Below, one piece after another: positions 32,771-44,350 of a stretch of 64,000 nt of DNA. The DNA comes from Ichthyophis bannanicus. Taxonomy: Eukaryota > Chordata > Amphibia > Gymnophiona > Ichthyophiidae. Numbering within the stretch: the first letter of the stretch is position 1; the number at the start of each line of letters is the position of its first letter. A program made the position numbers and the translations under genes. The notes under the pieces are model-generated. The model was not told the DNA's origin, searched no databases, and worked only from the letters and a program-made list of their open reading frames with translations. Where the stretch lies: assembly GCA_033557465.1 (NCBI GenBank), contig CM066040.1, positions 324,402,297-324,466,296 on the forward strand. The letters are read 5' to 3'.

Positions 32771-33915
32771 ACTGTACCGCCATCTCATATAAAGCTTTAA
32801 AAGTCAGCAGTAAATCCTAATACTCTACCCAAATCGGTAATCAATGCATTCGTTTTGTACTGGGGAAACATGGCCAAATTTGCAGAGACCCTTAACGACA
32901 TGAGCAGCAGTATTCTTCACGAGCTTCAAACACTGCAATTCTCTATATGGTAACTCCCAACAACAGAGAATTGTAGTAATCCAATTGCAGGAGCACCAAT
33001 GCCTTAGTAATTGTGATCAAATTGTACTCAGAATTATATGGGCGTCATTGCCTAATCCATCATTGCGAAGAGTATACCTCTTTCAGCATGGCAGACACAC
33101 AATCAGGTAAGAGAAACTGAGAATCAATATGACTCCCCGAGCTTTGAAGGACATACATCAAAGGAGGAGCCTGGGTCCAGTCACCCACAGAGAAGGCAAA
33201 ATATGATCATCAGACAACCATAAGACATCAGTTTTCACAACATTCAGTTTAAGAGGAAAAAACAAAACCACCTTTACAACTGCTCCATCCAAAACGTCTT
33301 CATCCACCGATAAAGAAAGCAAAACTTGAATTCCATCAGCATATACATAAAACTCCAACTCAATGGCTTGCAAAGCTTTACATACCGGGGTCATATACTA
33401 ATTAAACAAAACAGGTGAAAGCACCGAACCCTATGGGATCCCCTGGATTCAAGTCCATGGTGTCGACTGCTCATCCCGGAGTTGTATAAATTGATCTCTA
33501 TCGCTTAAATAAGAAATAAACCACCAGAACAGTTTATCTCCAATACCAATCATTTCACTAAGATACTATGATTGATGATTTCAAAGGCTACCAAAATGTC
33601 TAACAAAATAAGAATATCACAAACACCCCTCTCCACCCCATGAAATAAAGTCAGCAAAGCAAGCAACAGAGACATTATTATGAAACAGCCGAAAATCCGG
33701 ATTGGTTGTCGTCACACTGGTGTCCATATAATGCCCCAACTGTTGGGCTACAACTTTTTAAATTATCTTGCCCAAAAAATGTAAATTAGAGATAGGCCTA
33801 TAGATTTCCAGCTTAGTACAATCAAAAAATGCCCCTTTCAAAAGTGGACATATAAGAGTGCTTCAAAGGGGAGGGAAAACCCCCTTTCCTCAAGGATGCA
33901 TTAACAATCTTATTT
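32771..33915 (-). mobile_element. Degenerate L2/CR1-group LINE fragment
   Basis: Faint RT motifs in the minus strand: LDILVAFEIINH (from LD.SAAFDTINH) near 33580-33620, GIPxGSVLSP-like near 33400-33440, and YADGIQ in place of YADD near 33320-33340. Stops and frame changes are frequent. It is among the oldest copies in the window. Confidence 0.65.
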
Positions 33916-34890
33916 AACTACTACTACTATTGAGCATTTATATAGCGCTACTAGTCGCACGCAGCACTATACAGATAGACATGTAAGAGACAGTCCCTGC
34001 TCGTCAGAGCTTACAATCTAGTCAAGACAAAAACACAGAGCAATAGTCCAGTCTGGGCAAAAACAACGTACAGCATTTACAATCAAGTCAAGACAAAGAC
34101 AGAAGTCAGGATCTGAAAGCGACAGTGAAGAGGTAGGTTTTTAACCTGGATTTGAAGAGGGCTAGGGAGGGTGCCTGGCATATAGACACAGGTAGCTTGT
34201 TCCAGGCGTAGGGTGCAGCAAGGTGGAAGGAGTGAAATCTGGAGTTTGTGGTGCGAGTGGAGGGCCTAGATAGAAATAGCTTGCTTGAAGAGTGAAGTTG
34301 CTGAGAGGAGTTGTAGGGAGAGATAAGAGATGAAAGGTAATGAGGGGGCCGAAGAGTGAATGCATTTATAGGTTAGGAGGAGAAGTTTGAACTGGATGCA
34401 GAAAAGGATAGGGAGCCAGTGAAGTGATTTGAGAAGAGGAGTAATGTGGGCATGGCGTGGCTGGCGGAAAATTAGTCGAGCAGCAGAATGTTGAACAGAT
34501 TGAAAGGGAAAGATATGGCTCGCAGGGAGACCAGCAAGGAGTAGGTTGCAGTAGTCAAGGCGAAAGGTGATTAAGGAGTGGCCAAGGGTTTTAGCAGTGT
34601 GTTCAGAAAGGAAGGGGCAGATTTTGCTAATGTTGTAGAGAAAGAAACGACAGGTATAAGCTACGAGCTAGATATGTGTGGAGGAGGAGAGGGAGGAGTC
34701 AAAGACAACCTCCAGATCGCGGGCCGAGGAAACAGGAAGGATCATAGAGCCATCCACAGAGACTGAGAAAGGAGGGAGGGGAGGTATTGGGGGGAAAGAT
34801 AAGGAGTTCAGTCTTGGCCATGTTCAATTTCAAGCGGCGGTGAGACATCCAGGCAGCAATGTCAGACAGGCAGGCAGAGATAAGGTCTTA
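33916..34890 (-). mobile_element. L2-like LINE A, segment 1 (3' end)
   Basis: 3' end of a minus-strand L2-like LINE. Its terminus on the minus strand reads TTGTAAGCTCTGACGAGCAG...GTCTCTTACATG...GCGCTATATAAATG and (TAG)n, at plus 33916-34020. The RT C-terminal region reads on through 34160-34880, parallel to 48360-49090 in copy B. It is cut off at about 34890 by CR1 copy 1 and resumes at 38642. Confidence 0.85.
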
Positions 34891-35262
34891 AATAGTGCTG
34901 GGGAGGAGTCTGCTGTCTTGGTACATGTCGGTACCAATGACATAGAAAAATGTGGTAGGGAGGTTCTGGAGGCTAAATTTAGGCTTTTAGGTAGGAAGTT
35001 GAAATCCAGAACTTCCAGGCTAGCATTCTCCGAAATGCTTCCTGTTCCACGCGCAGGACCCAAAAGGCAGGCAGAGCTCCGGAGTCTCAATGCGTGGATA
35101 AGACAATGGTGCAGAGATGAGGGTTTTGGATTTGTTAGGAACTGGGGAACATTCTGGGGAAAGGAGGGGCTCTTCCGAAGGGATGGGCTTCACCTTAACC
35201 GGGATGGAACCAGGCTGCTGGCATTAACCTTTAAAAAGGAGATAGAGCAGCTTTTAAACTAG
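34891..35262 (+). pseudogene. CR1 ORF1, SGNH-esterase domain, 5'-truncated
   Basis: The C-terminal part of CR1 ORF1 contains HVGTNDI (block III of SGNH hydrolases) and RRDGLHLN (block V with catalytic Asp-x-x-His). The nucleophile block is missing because the copy starts inside the ORF. The esterase domain of CR1-like ORF1 is an established feature whose role in transposition is unclear. The frame ends with the KKEIEQLLN stop, as in copy 2. Confidence 0.85.
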
Positions 35263-35469
35263 ATATTAGGGGAAAGCCGACAGTCGCCCAAGAGTGGATG
35301 GTTCGGAAGAATGTATCTTTGAAGGATACTACCAAAAGCAGAGAGGTTCCACAAAAGAGTAAAGTAGCCCAAATGCCCTCAAGTATGGAGCAGACAGAGC
35401 TTAAAGATCCCAAATTACCCATGTCTAACAATAGCCAAATTAATATGAATAAATACATTCTCTAAAATG

Positions 35470-38400
35470 CTTGTATGCAAATGCTAGAAGTCTAAAAAAT
35501 AAGATGGGAGAGTTAGAATATATAGCACTAAATGAAAGGTTAGATATGATTGGAATATCAGAGACATGGTGGAAGGAGGACAACCAGTGGGACACTGTGA
35601 TACCTGGGTACAACCTATATCGAAATGATAGAGCTGATCAAATTGGTGGAGGGGTTGCTCTCTATGTTAGAGAGGGCATTGAGTCAGAAAGGATTAAAGC
35701 TTTGCAGGAAGCAAAATCTGCTGTAGAATCTATATGGATTGAAATTCCATGTAAAAGGGGGAAGGCAATGGCAGTGGGGGTGTACTATCGAGCGCCTGGC
35801 CAGAATGACCAAATGGATGATGAAATGCTCAAAGAAATCAAGGAAGCTAACAAAAGTTACAGCGCAGTAATAATAATGGGTGATTTCAACTACCCCGGTA
35901 TCGACTGGGTCAGTGTCACGTCAGGACATGCTAGGGAGATAAAGTTCCTAGATGAAATAAATGACTGCTTCTTGGAGCAGCTGGTTCATGAATCGACCAG
36001 AGGGGAAGCCATATTAGACCTAGTCCTTAGTGGAACACCAGATCTAGTGCCAAGAGATAAGGTTGTTGGGGCCACTTGGCAATAGTGATCATAGCTTGAT
36101 CGCCTTTGATTTAATTAGTGGAGGAGGGATAGTAAGGAAATCCACAGTACTACCTTTTAACTTTCGAAAGGGAAACTATGATAAAATGAGGAAAACAGTT
36201 AAGAAAAAACTAAAAGGAGCAGTTGCAAAGGTTAAAGACGTACATCAGGCTTGGCTGTTGTTGAAAAATACTATCTTGGAAGCCCAGACCAGCTGTATTC
36301 CACGCTTTAAGAAAAGTGGAAGGAAGTCCAAAAAACTGCCAGCATGGTTTAAAGGTGAGGTCAGAGAGGCTGTTGTTGCCAAAAAAGCATCTTTCAGGAA
36401 ATGGAAAAAAGAGCCAAACGACGAAACCTGGAAACAGCACAAGCACTGACAAGTCAAATGCAAGGCATTGATAAGGCAGGCAAAGGGAGAATTTGAGAAG
36501 CAGCTTGCTGCGGAAGCAAAAACGTGAAGTAAAGACCTTTTCAAGTACATTCGTAGCAAAAAACCTGTGAGAGAGTCATTTGGTCCATTAGATGATAAAG
36601 GGGTTAAAGGAGCACTAAGAGGCGAAACGGCAATAGAGGAGCGACTGAATGAATTCTTTGCTTCGGTCTTTACTGAGGAAGATGTAGAGATGTTACCCAT
36701 GATTGAAGTGGTATTTAAAGGTACGGAAGAATTGAAGGAAATATCGATACATCGGGAAGATGTATTACAACTATTAGATAAACTGAAGAGTAGCAAATCA
36801 CCTGGGCCGGATGGTATACATCCAAGGGTGTTGAAAGAACTGAAATATGAGATTTCAGACCTGCTATTAGTAATCTGTGAACTATCATTAAAATCATCTC
36901 TAATACCTGAAGATTGGAGGATCGCCAATGTAACACCAATTTTTAAAAAGGGTTCCAGGGGTGATCCAGGAAAATACAGACCGGTAAGCCTGACATCAGT
37001 ACCGGGAAAAATGGTAGAAACCATCATAAAGAATAAAATTACTCAGCATGTAGATAGTCATGACCTAATGGGAGACAGCCAACATGGCTTTAGACAAGGA
37101 AGATCTTGTCTTACTAATCTGTTATGTTTTTTTTGAAGGAGTGAATAATCAGGTGGACAAAGGTGAGTCAGTTGATATTGTGTATCTGGGCTTTCAGAAA
37201 GCCTTTGACAAGGTCCCTCATCAGAGACTTTTGGCAAAACTAAAGAGTCATGGGATAGGAGGCAGTGTACTATTGTGGATCAGGAACTGGTTAAAAGATA
37301 GAAAGCAGAGGGTAGGGATAAATGGCCAATTTTCTCAATGGAGAAAGGTGAATAGTGGTGTACCCCAGGGATCTGTGCTGGGTCTGCTGCTTTTTGACAT
37401 ATTCATAAATGACCTGGAAAGTGGAATAACGAGTGAGGTTATCAAATTTGCAGATGACATAAAACTATTTAAAGTTGTTAAAACCCAAGAGGATTGTGGA
37501 AAATTGCAAGAGGATCTTGATAAATTGGAAGACTGGGCATCAAGACTCATCTATTCTCCTCTGCCTTTCCTGGATCTATCTGATTTTCCTGACTTCACTT
37601 TCCCTGTCTTTCCCCGTCCTCTGTTTCCCTATCTTTTCCTTCTTCAGTAATTGTAATTCTTTTTTTTTCCTTTTCTGACTTGATGATTTTACTTATATTG
37701 TAAACCACCCCGATGTAATGGGGGGCGGTATATCAAATGTTATGTAAACAATAAAATAGCAGATGAAATTTAATGTGGACAAGTGCAAGGTTATGCACCT
37801 AGGGAAGAACAACCCAAACTATGGTTACACGATGCAAGGTTCCACATTAGGAACCACCACCCAGGAAAAAGATTTAGGCGTCATTGTGGATAACATGTTA
37901 AAACCCTCGGCCCAGTGTGCAGCGGCGGCCAAGAGAGCAAATAGAATGCTAGGTATGATAAGGAAAGGAATGGAAAATAAAACAAAAGGTATTATAATGC
38001 CTCTATATCGTTCCATGGTGAGACCGCACCTTGAATATTGTGTGCAATTCTGGTCGCCGTATCTTAAAAAGGATATAGCAATTTTAGAAAAGGTTCAGAG
38101 AAGAGCCACCAAAATGGTAAAGGGGATGGAAGGATACTCCTATGAAGAAAGGCTAAAAAGGTTAGGGCTCTTTAACCTGGAAAAGAGACGGCTGAGGGGA
38201 GATATGATAGAAGTCTATAAATTAATGAACAGAGTGGAACGGGTAAACGTAGATCGATTGTTTACCTTATCAGAATATAGAAAGACTAGGGGACATGCAA
38301 TGAAGCTACAGGGTAAACTATTTAAGACTAATAAAAGAAAATATTTTTTCACTCAACGTGTAATCAAACTCTGAAATTTGTTACCGGAGGATGTAGTAAA

Positions 38401-38475
38401 GGCTGTTAGTGTAGCTGGGTTTAAAAAAGGTTTGGACAAGTTCCTGGAGGAAAGGTCCATAAACCATTATTAAGA
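35470..38475 (+). pseudogene. CR1 ORF2 (endonuclease-RT), copy 1, broken
   Basis: The AP-endonuclease part has NARSLKNKMGELEY, IGISETWW, MGDFNYPGIDW and GNSDHSLIAF. RT follows, with [48 protein letters not shown] and FADDIKLF near 37446-37470. The C-terminus [20 protein letters not shown] is typical of CR1. Frameshifts at about 36060, 36450-36530 and 37130, a stop near 38372, and the insert at 37544-37753 disable it. Confidence 0.92.
37544..37753 (+). mobile_element. Short LINE/SINE 3'-tail insert in CR1 copy 1
   Basis: About 210 bp absent from CR1 copy 2, where GGCATCAA joins directly to the AATGGCAGATG tract. It is pyrimidine-rich, then ends TTGTAAACCACCCCGATG...GGCGGTATATCAAA and an ACAATAAA tail, the same tail style as the L2-like LINE at 17638. 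It is probably a 5'-truncated LINE 3' UTR or related SINE. Confidence 0.75.
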
Positions 38476-38641
38476 AGGGACCCAGGATATCAATGCTTGA
38501 ACCAATACAAGCATTGTGGAACCTGTGTCCCTTGGGGAAACTGCTAGGTACATATGACCTAGATTGGCCACTGTTGGAAACAGAATACTGGGCTTGATGG
38601 ACCTTGGTCTGACCCAGTATGGCATATCTTATGTTCTTATG

Positions 38642-39522
38642 TAGATCTTGGTCTAGATTGCTGGAGCGATTTCAGGCGTAGAGAGGTATATTTGGGAGTC
38701 GTTGGCATAGAGATGGTACTGAAAGCCATGGGAAGAGATAAGCGCACCAAGGGATTGGGTATAGAGAGAAAAGGAGGGGATCTAAGACGGATCCCTGGGG
38801 TACACCGACTGGGAGGGGGGTAGGAGAGGAGGAGGAACCCCCAGAGCATACACTGAAGGAGCGGTGGGAGAGGTAGGAGGAGAACCAGGATAGTAGAGAG
38901 CCCTTGAAACCAAGCGAGGAGAGGGTATCGAGGAGAAGGTTGTGGTCAACAGTGTCAAAAGCAGCAGAGAGGTCGGAAAAGGATGAGGACAGAGTAGAGG
39001 CCCTTAGATTTAGCCAGAAACAAGTCACTGGAGACATGGTAAGAGCCGTTTCAGTGTAGTGCAAGGGACGGAAGCCAAACTGTAGAGGATCCAGGAGGGC
39101 ATGAGAGGACAGAAAATCGAGGCAACAGCGGTGGAAAGCATGTTCAAGTAGTTTAGATATGAAGGGAAGTAGGGAGATGGGTCAATAGTTGGAAGGACAG
39201 GTGGGATCAAGTGAGGGTTTCTTGAGGAGAGGTGTGACAACAGCATGCTTGAAGTCTGCGGAGACAGTTGCAGTGGAGAGCGAAAGGTTGAGAATAAGAG
39301 AGATGGAAGGGACAACGGTGGGGGAGATGGGGCTTAGGAGATGGGTGGGGATGGGATCAGAGGAACAGGTGGTGGGTTTGGAGGAGGAAAGGAGGAGTGT
39401 GGTTTCCTCTTCGGAGATCACAGGGAAGGAAGAGAGGGTAGCAGAGGTAGTAGGGGTGGAGGGGGAAGAATTGGGGAGAAGGGGAGGTAGATGAGGAAGT
39501 GGGGATGGGGGCTTTCCAGTCT
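38642..39522 (-). mobile_element. L2-like LINE A, segment 2 (RT)
   Basis: The minus strand continues the [19 protein letters not shown] near 38930-38980, [16 protein letters not shown] near 38770-38820, and YAND in place of YADD near 38695-38710, plus the upstream linker (39182-39520, [17 protein letters not shown]). Frames are broken. It continues at 43895 beyond CR1 copy 2. Confidence 0.88.
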
Positions 39523-39539
39523 TTTGCAATGAGTGTCAC

Positions 39540-40404
39540 ATGTATGATTTTCTCACAATTGTTGAGAGGTTTTACGTGTGCACTAGGTGCAAGGAGGTCT
39601 TTGCTCTCAGGGAACGAGTCCGTTCTCTAGAGGCTAGAGTAGCAGACTTGGAAAACATAAGAAAGACAGAGAGGTACATAGACGAGACCTACAGGGATAT
39701 AGTCCTGAATTCCCACCTCCAGTCTGGCAGCATCCCTGTTGCCGTGGAGGAGAGGTCACGTGACAGGAGAGCATCACCTTGGTGTGGCAGGAAGTGATGG
39801 TGTGGAAGGAAGTGATCCTGTAACTAGGACCTGTCCTCCAGGTGATGTAAAACCCTCTCGCACCGAGGAAGTTTCTCCAGGGCCATGTGCCCATGAGGGA
39901 AGGGTTAGGACAGCCGTTATAGTTGGTGATTCGATCATTAGGCATGTAGATAGCTGGGTGGCTGGTGGACATGAGGATAGCCTGGTAACATGCCTGCCTG
40001 GTGTGAAGGTAGCGGACCTCACGCGCCACCTAGATAGTGCTGGAGAGGAGTCTGCTGTCTTGGTACATGTCGGTACCAATGACATAGGAAAATGTGGTAG
40101 GGAGGTTCTGGAGGCTAAATTTAGGCTTTTAGGTAGGAAGTTGAAATCCAGAACTTCCAGGCTAGCATTCTCCGAAATGCTTCCTGTTCCACGCGCAGGA
40201 CCCAAAAGGCAGGCAGAGCTCCGGAGTCTCAATGCGTGGATAAGACAATGGTGCAGAGATGAGGGTTTTGGATTTGTTAGGAACTGGGGAACATTCTGGG
40301 GAAAGGAGGGGCTCTTCCGAAGGGATGGGCTTCACCTTAACTGGGATGAAACCAGGCTGCTCGCATTAACCTTTAAAAAGGAGATAGAGCAGCTTTTAAA
40401 CTAG
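39540..40404 (+). pseudogene. CR1 ORF1 (Cys motif, coiled coil, SGNH esterase), one frameshift
   Basis: The first segment (39540-39797) has a CTRC motif and a leucine-heptad stretch (LRERVRSLEARVADLEN). A frame change near 39740-39790 leads into 39739-40404. There GDSIIRH (residues about 63-69 of that frame) supplies the Ser nucleophile block, HVGTND (110-115) block III, and DGLHLN (196-201) block V. All three SGNH hydrolase blocks are therefore present, unlike in copy 1. The ORF ends 200 bp before ORF2. Confidence 0.87.
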
Positions 40405-40600
40405 ATAATAGGGGAAAGCCGACAGTCCCCCAAGAGTGGATGGTTCGGAAGAATGTATCCTTGAAGGATACTACCAAAAGCAGAGAGTTTCCAAAAAAGA
40501 GTAAAGTAGCCCAAATGCCCTCGAGTATGGAGCAGAGAGCTTAAAGATCCCAAATTACCCATGTCTACCAATAGCCAAATTAATATGAATAAAATACAGT

Positions 40601-43600
40601 CTCTAAAATGCTTGTATGCAAATGCTAGAAATCTAAAAAATAAGATGGGCGAGTTAGAACATATAGCACTAAATGAGAGGTTAGATATAGAAACATGATG
40701 ACAGAAAAAGACCACATGGCCTATCTAGTCTGTCATTCCATATCAACAACTACAACAGTCCCCTTTTTACCTTTAGAGATCCTTTGTGTTTGTCCCATGC
40801 TTTTTTGAATTCAGTTACTGTCCTCATCTCTACCACCTCCACTGGGAGACTATTCCACGGATCCACTACTCTTTCCGTAAAGAAATATTTACGCATATCA
40901 CTCCTGAATCTATCTCCCTTCACCCTCATCCCATGTCTCCTCATAGCAGAACTTGCTTTCAATTGAAAGAGGCTCTCTCACTGAAACTTTATGCCACGGA
41001 GGTATTTAAACATCTCAATCATATCACCTCTATTCCGCCTTTCCTCTATCAGGAATATCAGAGACATGGTGGAAGGAGGACAACCAGTGGGACACTGTGA
41101 TACCTGGGTACAAACTATATCGTAATGACAGAGCTGATCAAATTGGTGGAGGGGTTGTGCTCTATGTTAGAGAGGGCATTGAGTCAGAAAGGATTAAAGT
41201 TTTGCAGGAAACAAAATTTGCTGCAGAATCTCTATGGATTGAAATTCCATGTAAAAAGGGGAAGGCGATGGCAGTGGGGGTGTACTATCGACCGCCTGGC
41301 CAGAATGAACAAATGGATGATGAAATGCTCAAAGAAATCAAGGAAGCTAACAAAAGTTACAGCACAGTAATAATAATGGATGATTTCAATTACCCCAGTA
41401 TCGACTGGGTCAGTGTCACGGCAGGACATGCTAGGGAGATAAAGTTCCTAGATAAAATAAATGACTGCTTCTTGGAGCAGCTGGTTCATGAACTGACCAG
41501 AGGGGAAGCCATACTAGATCTAGTCCTTAGTGGAACACCAGATCTAGTGCAAGAGATAAGGGTGTTGGGGCCACTTGGTAATAGTGATCATAGCATGATC
41601 GCCTTTGATTTAATTAGTGGAGGAGGGATAGTAAGGAAATCCACAGTACTACCTTTTAACTTTCGAAAGGGAGACTATGATAAAATGAGGAAAATAGTTA
41701 AGAAAAAGCTAAAAGGAGCAGTTGCAAAGGTTAAAGACTTACATCAAGCTTGGGTGTTGTTGAAAAATACTATCTTGGAAGCCAGCTGTATTCCACGCTT
41801 TAAGAAACGCGGAAGGAAGTCCAAAAAACGGCCAGCATGGTTTAAAGGTGAGGTCAGAGAGGCTGTTGCCAAAAAAGCATCTTTCAGGAAATGGAAAAAA
41901 GAGCCAAACGACGAAACCTGGAAACAGCACAAGCACTGGCAAGTCAAATGCAAGGCATTAATAAGGCAGGCAAAGGGAGAATTTGAGAAGAAGCTTGCTG
42001 CGGAAGCAAAAACGCAAAATAAAGACTTTTTCAAGTACATTCATAGCAAAAAACCTGTGAGAGAGTCAGTTGGTCCATTAGATAAAGGGGTTAAAGGGGC
42101 ACTAAGAGGCGACAAGGCAATAGCAGAGAGACTGAATGAATTCTTTGCTTTGGTCTTTACTGAGGAAGATGTAGGGATGTTACCCATGACTGAAGTGGTA
42201 TTTAATGGTGCGGAAGAATTGAAGGAAATATCGATACATCGGGAAGATGTATTACAACTATTAGATAAACTGAAGAGTAGCAAATCACCTGGGCCGGATG
42301 GTATACATCCAAGGGTGTTGAAAGAACTGAAATATGAGATTGCAGACCTGCTCTTAGTAATCTGTGAACTATCATTAAAATCATCACTAATAGCTGAAGA
42401 TTGGCGGATCGCCAATGTAACACCAATTTTTAAAAAGGGTTCGAGTGGTGATCCGGGAAACTACAGACCGGTGAGCCTCACATCAGTACCGGGAAAAATG
42501 GTAGAAAGCATCATAAAGAACAAAATTACTCAGCATGTAGATAGTCATGGCCTAATGGGAGACAGCCAACATGGCTTTAGACAAGGAAGATCTTGTCTTA
42601 CTAATCTGTTATGTTTTTTTGAAAGTGTGAATAAACAGATGGACAAAGGTGAGTCGGTTGATATACTGTATCTGGACTTTCAAAAAGCCTTTGACAAGGT
42701 CTCTCATCAGAGACGTTTGGCAAAACTAAAGAGTCATGGGATAGGAGGCAGTGTACTACTGTAGATCAGTAACTGGTTAAAAGATAGAAAGCAGAGGGTT
42801 GGGCTAAATGGCCAATTTTCCCAATGGAGAAAGGTGAATAGGTGTACCCCAGGGATCTGTGCTGGGTCCGCTGCTTTTTGACATATTCATAAATGACCTG
42901 GAAAGTGGAATATCGAGTGAGGTTATCAAATTTGCAGATGACACAAAACTATTTAAAGTTGTTAAAACCCAAGAGGATTGTGGAAAATTGCAAGAGGATC
43001 TTGATAAATTGGAAGACTAGGCATCAAAATGGCAGATGAAATTTAATGTGGACAAGTGCAAAGTTATGCACCTAGGGAAGAACAACCCAAACTATGGTTA
43101 CACGATGCAAGGTTCCACATTAGGAACCACCACCCAGGAAAAAGATTTAGGCGTCATTGTGGATAACATGTTAAAACCCTCGGCCCAGTGTGCAGCGGAA
43201 GCCAAGAGAGCAAATAGAATGCTAGGTATCATAAGGAAAGGAATGGAAAATAAAACAAAAGATATTATAATGCCTCTATACCACTCCATGGTGAGACTGC
43301 ACCTTGAATATTGTGTGCAATTCTGGTCGCCGTATCTTAAAAAGGATATAGCGATTTTAGAAAAGGTTCAGAGAAGAGCCACCAAAATGGTAAAGGGGAT
43401 GGAAGGATACTCTTATGAAGAAAGGCTAAAAAGGTTAGGGCTCTTTAACCTGGAAAAGAGACGGCTGAGGGGAGATATGATAGAAGTCTATAAATTAATG
43501 AACGGAGTGGAACGGGTAAACGTAGATCGACTGTTTACGTTATCAGAATATAGGAAGACTAGGGGACATGCAATGAAGCTACAGGGTAAAGTATTTAAGA

Positions 43601-43746
43601 CTAATAAAAGAAAATATTTTTTCACTCAACGTGTAATCAAACTCTGGAATTTGTTACCGGAGGATGCAGTAAAGGCTGTTAGTGTAGATGGGTTTAAAAA
43701 AGGTTTGGACAAGTTCCTGGAGGAAAGGTCCATAAACCATTATTAA
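40601..43746 (+). pseudogene. CR1 ORF2 (endonuclease-RT), copy 2, broken
   Basis: The endonuclease start (NARNLKNKMGELEH) at 40618 is interrupted by the insert at 40687-41050. An open stretch 41097-42764 (555 codons) carries MDDFNYPSIDW (GDFN with Gly to Asp), GNSDHS, SPGPDGIHPRVL and FQKAFDKVSHQRRL. A stop at 42764 (TAG where copy 1 has TGG), a one-base loss in GVPQGSV near 42840 and another stop near 43018 follow. The C-terminal 236 codons (43036-43746) are open. Confidence 0.92.
40687..41050 (-). mobile_element. Antisense CR1 3' end inserted in CR1 copy 2
   Basis: On the minus strand it reads RGDMIEMFKYLRG-type codons, then SDMRKYFFTERVVDPWNSLPVEVVEM (40800-40960) and a 3' UTR ending CTGTCATCATGTTTCTA. 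It matches the 3' end of CR1 copy 3 (45900-46261), so it belongs to that subfamily. Copy 1 shows the uninterrupted host sequence. Confidence 0.85.
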
Positions 43747-43894
43747 AAAGGGACCAAGGATATCAATGCTTGACCTAGTGTCTTTTGGGGAAACTACTAG
43801 GTACGTATGACCTAGATTGGCCACTGTTGGAAACAGGATACTGGGTTTGATGGACCTTGGTCTGACCCAGTATGGCATTTCTTATGTTCTTATG

Positions 43895-44350
43895 ATTTTG
43901 TCGTGGAAGTAGTCGGCCAGGGTTTGGGTGGAAAAGGAGGGCGGGACAAGGGGCAGGGGCACCTTGAGGAGAGAACTGAGGGTATTGAAGAGACAGCGAG
44001 GATCAGAGGCAAGAGAGTTAGTTAGATGGATGTAGTATTCTTGTTTGGCAAGAGCTAAGGCTGATTGAAAGGAGCCAAGCATGAATTTGAAGTGTAGAAA
44101 GTCTTCTGGGGCATGGGATTTGAGCCAAGCACGTTCAGCAGAACGGGCACAGGTGCGCAAGTAGCAGGTGGTGGATGAGATCTAGGGTGGTGTGCAGAAC
44201 GTCTCACAGGACGTGGGGCGAGAGCATCCAGAGCTGAGGGGAGTGCAGCATTATAGGAGGTTACTGCCTCGTTGATGGACTTGGAAGACATAATTGAGGA
44301 AAGAGATGGAGGAATGGTGGAGGAAAGAGTCAAGGGATCACAGAGAGAGG
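43895..44350 (-). mobile_element. L2-like LINE A, segment 3 (endonuclease-RT linker)
   Basis: The minus strand encodes LASLSFSKYRCPSSSLCDPL and, further on, LLKVPLPLVPP with FSTQTLADYFHDKI, the linker before RT also seen at the 5' end of copy B (50000-50038). It is bounded by CR1 copies 2 and 3. Confidence 0.85.

Larger units (their letters stand above)
34891..38641 (+). mobile_element. CR1 LINE copy 1
   Basis: A 5'-truncated CR1 from late ORF1 through ORF2 to the 3' end. The 3' end carries ACTGGGCTTGATGGACCTTG and TATGTTCTTATG, the octamer-type terminus of CR1. It is highly similar to copy 2 (39523-43894), suggesting the same subfamily. It interrupts L2-like LINE A. A small insert lies at 37544-37753. 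Confidence 0.92.
39523..43894 (+). mobile_element. CR1 LINE copy 2, nearly full length
   Basis: Runs from the start of ORF1 through ORF2 to the TTCTTATG-type 3' end (about 43880-43894). It is the longest CR1 here, at about 4.4 kb including an antisense CR1 tail inserted at 40687-41050. It splits L2-like LINE A between segments 2 and 3. Confidence 0.92.

Noticed and set aside
31474..34000. Further upstream DMAP1 exons
   Set aside because: I looked for the expected exon ending in an LRSQR-like sequence before a GT donor and found none; the exon is probably beyond the transposon cluster or outside the window.
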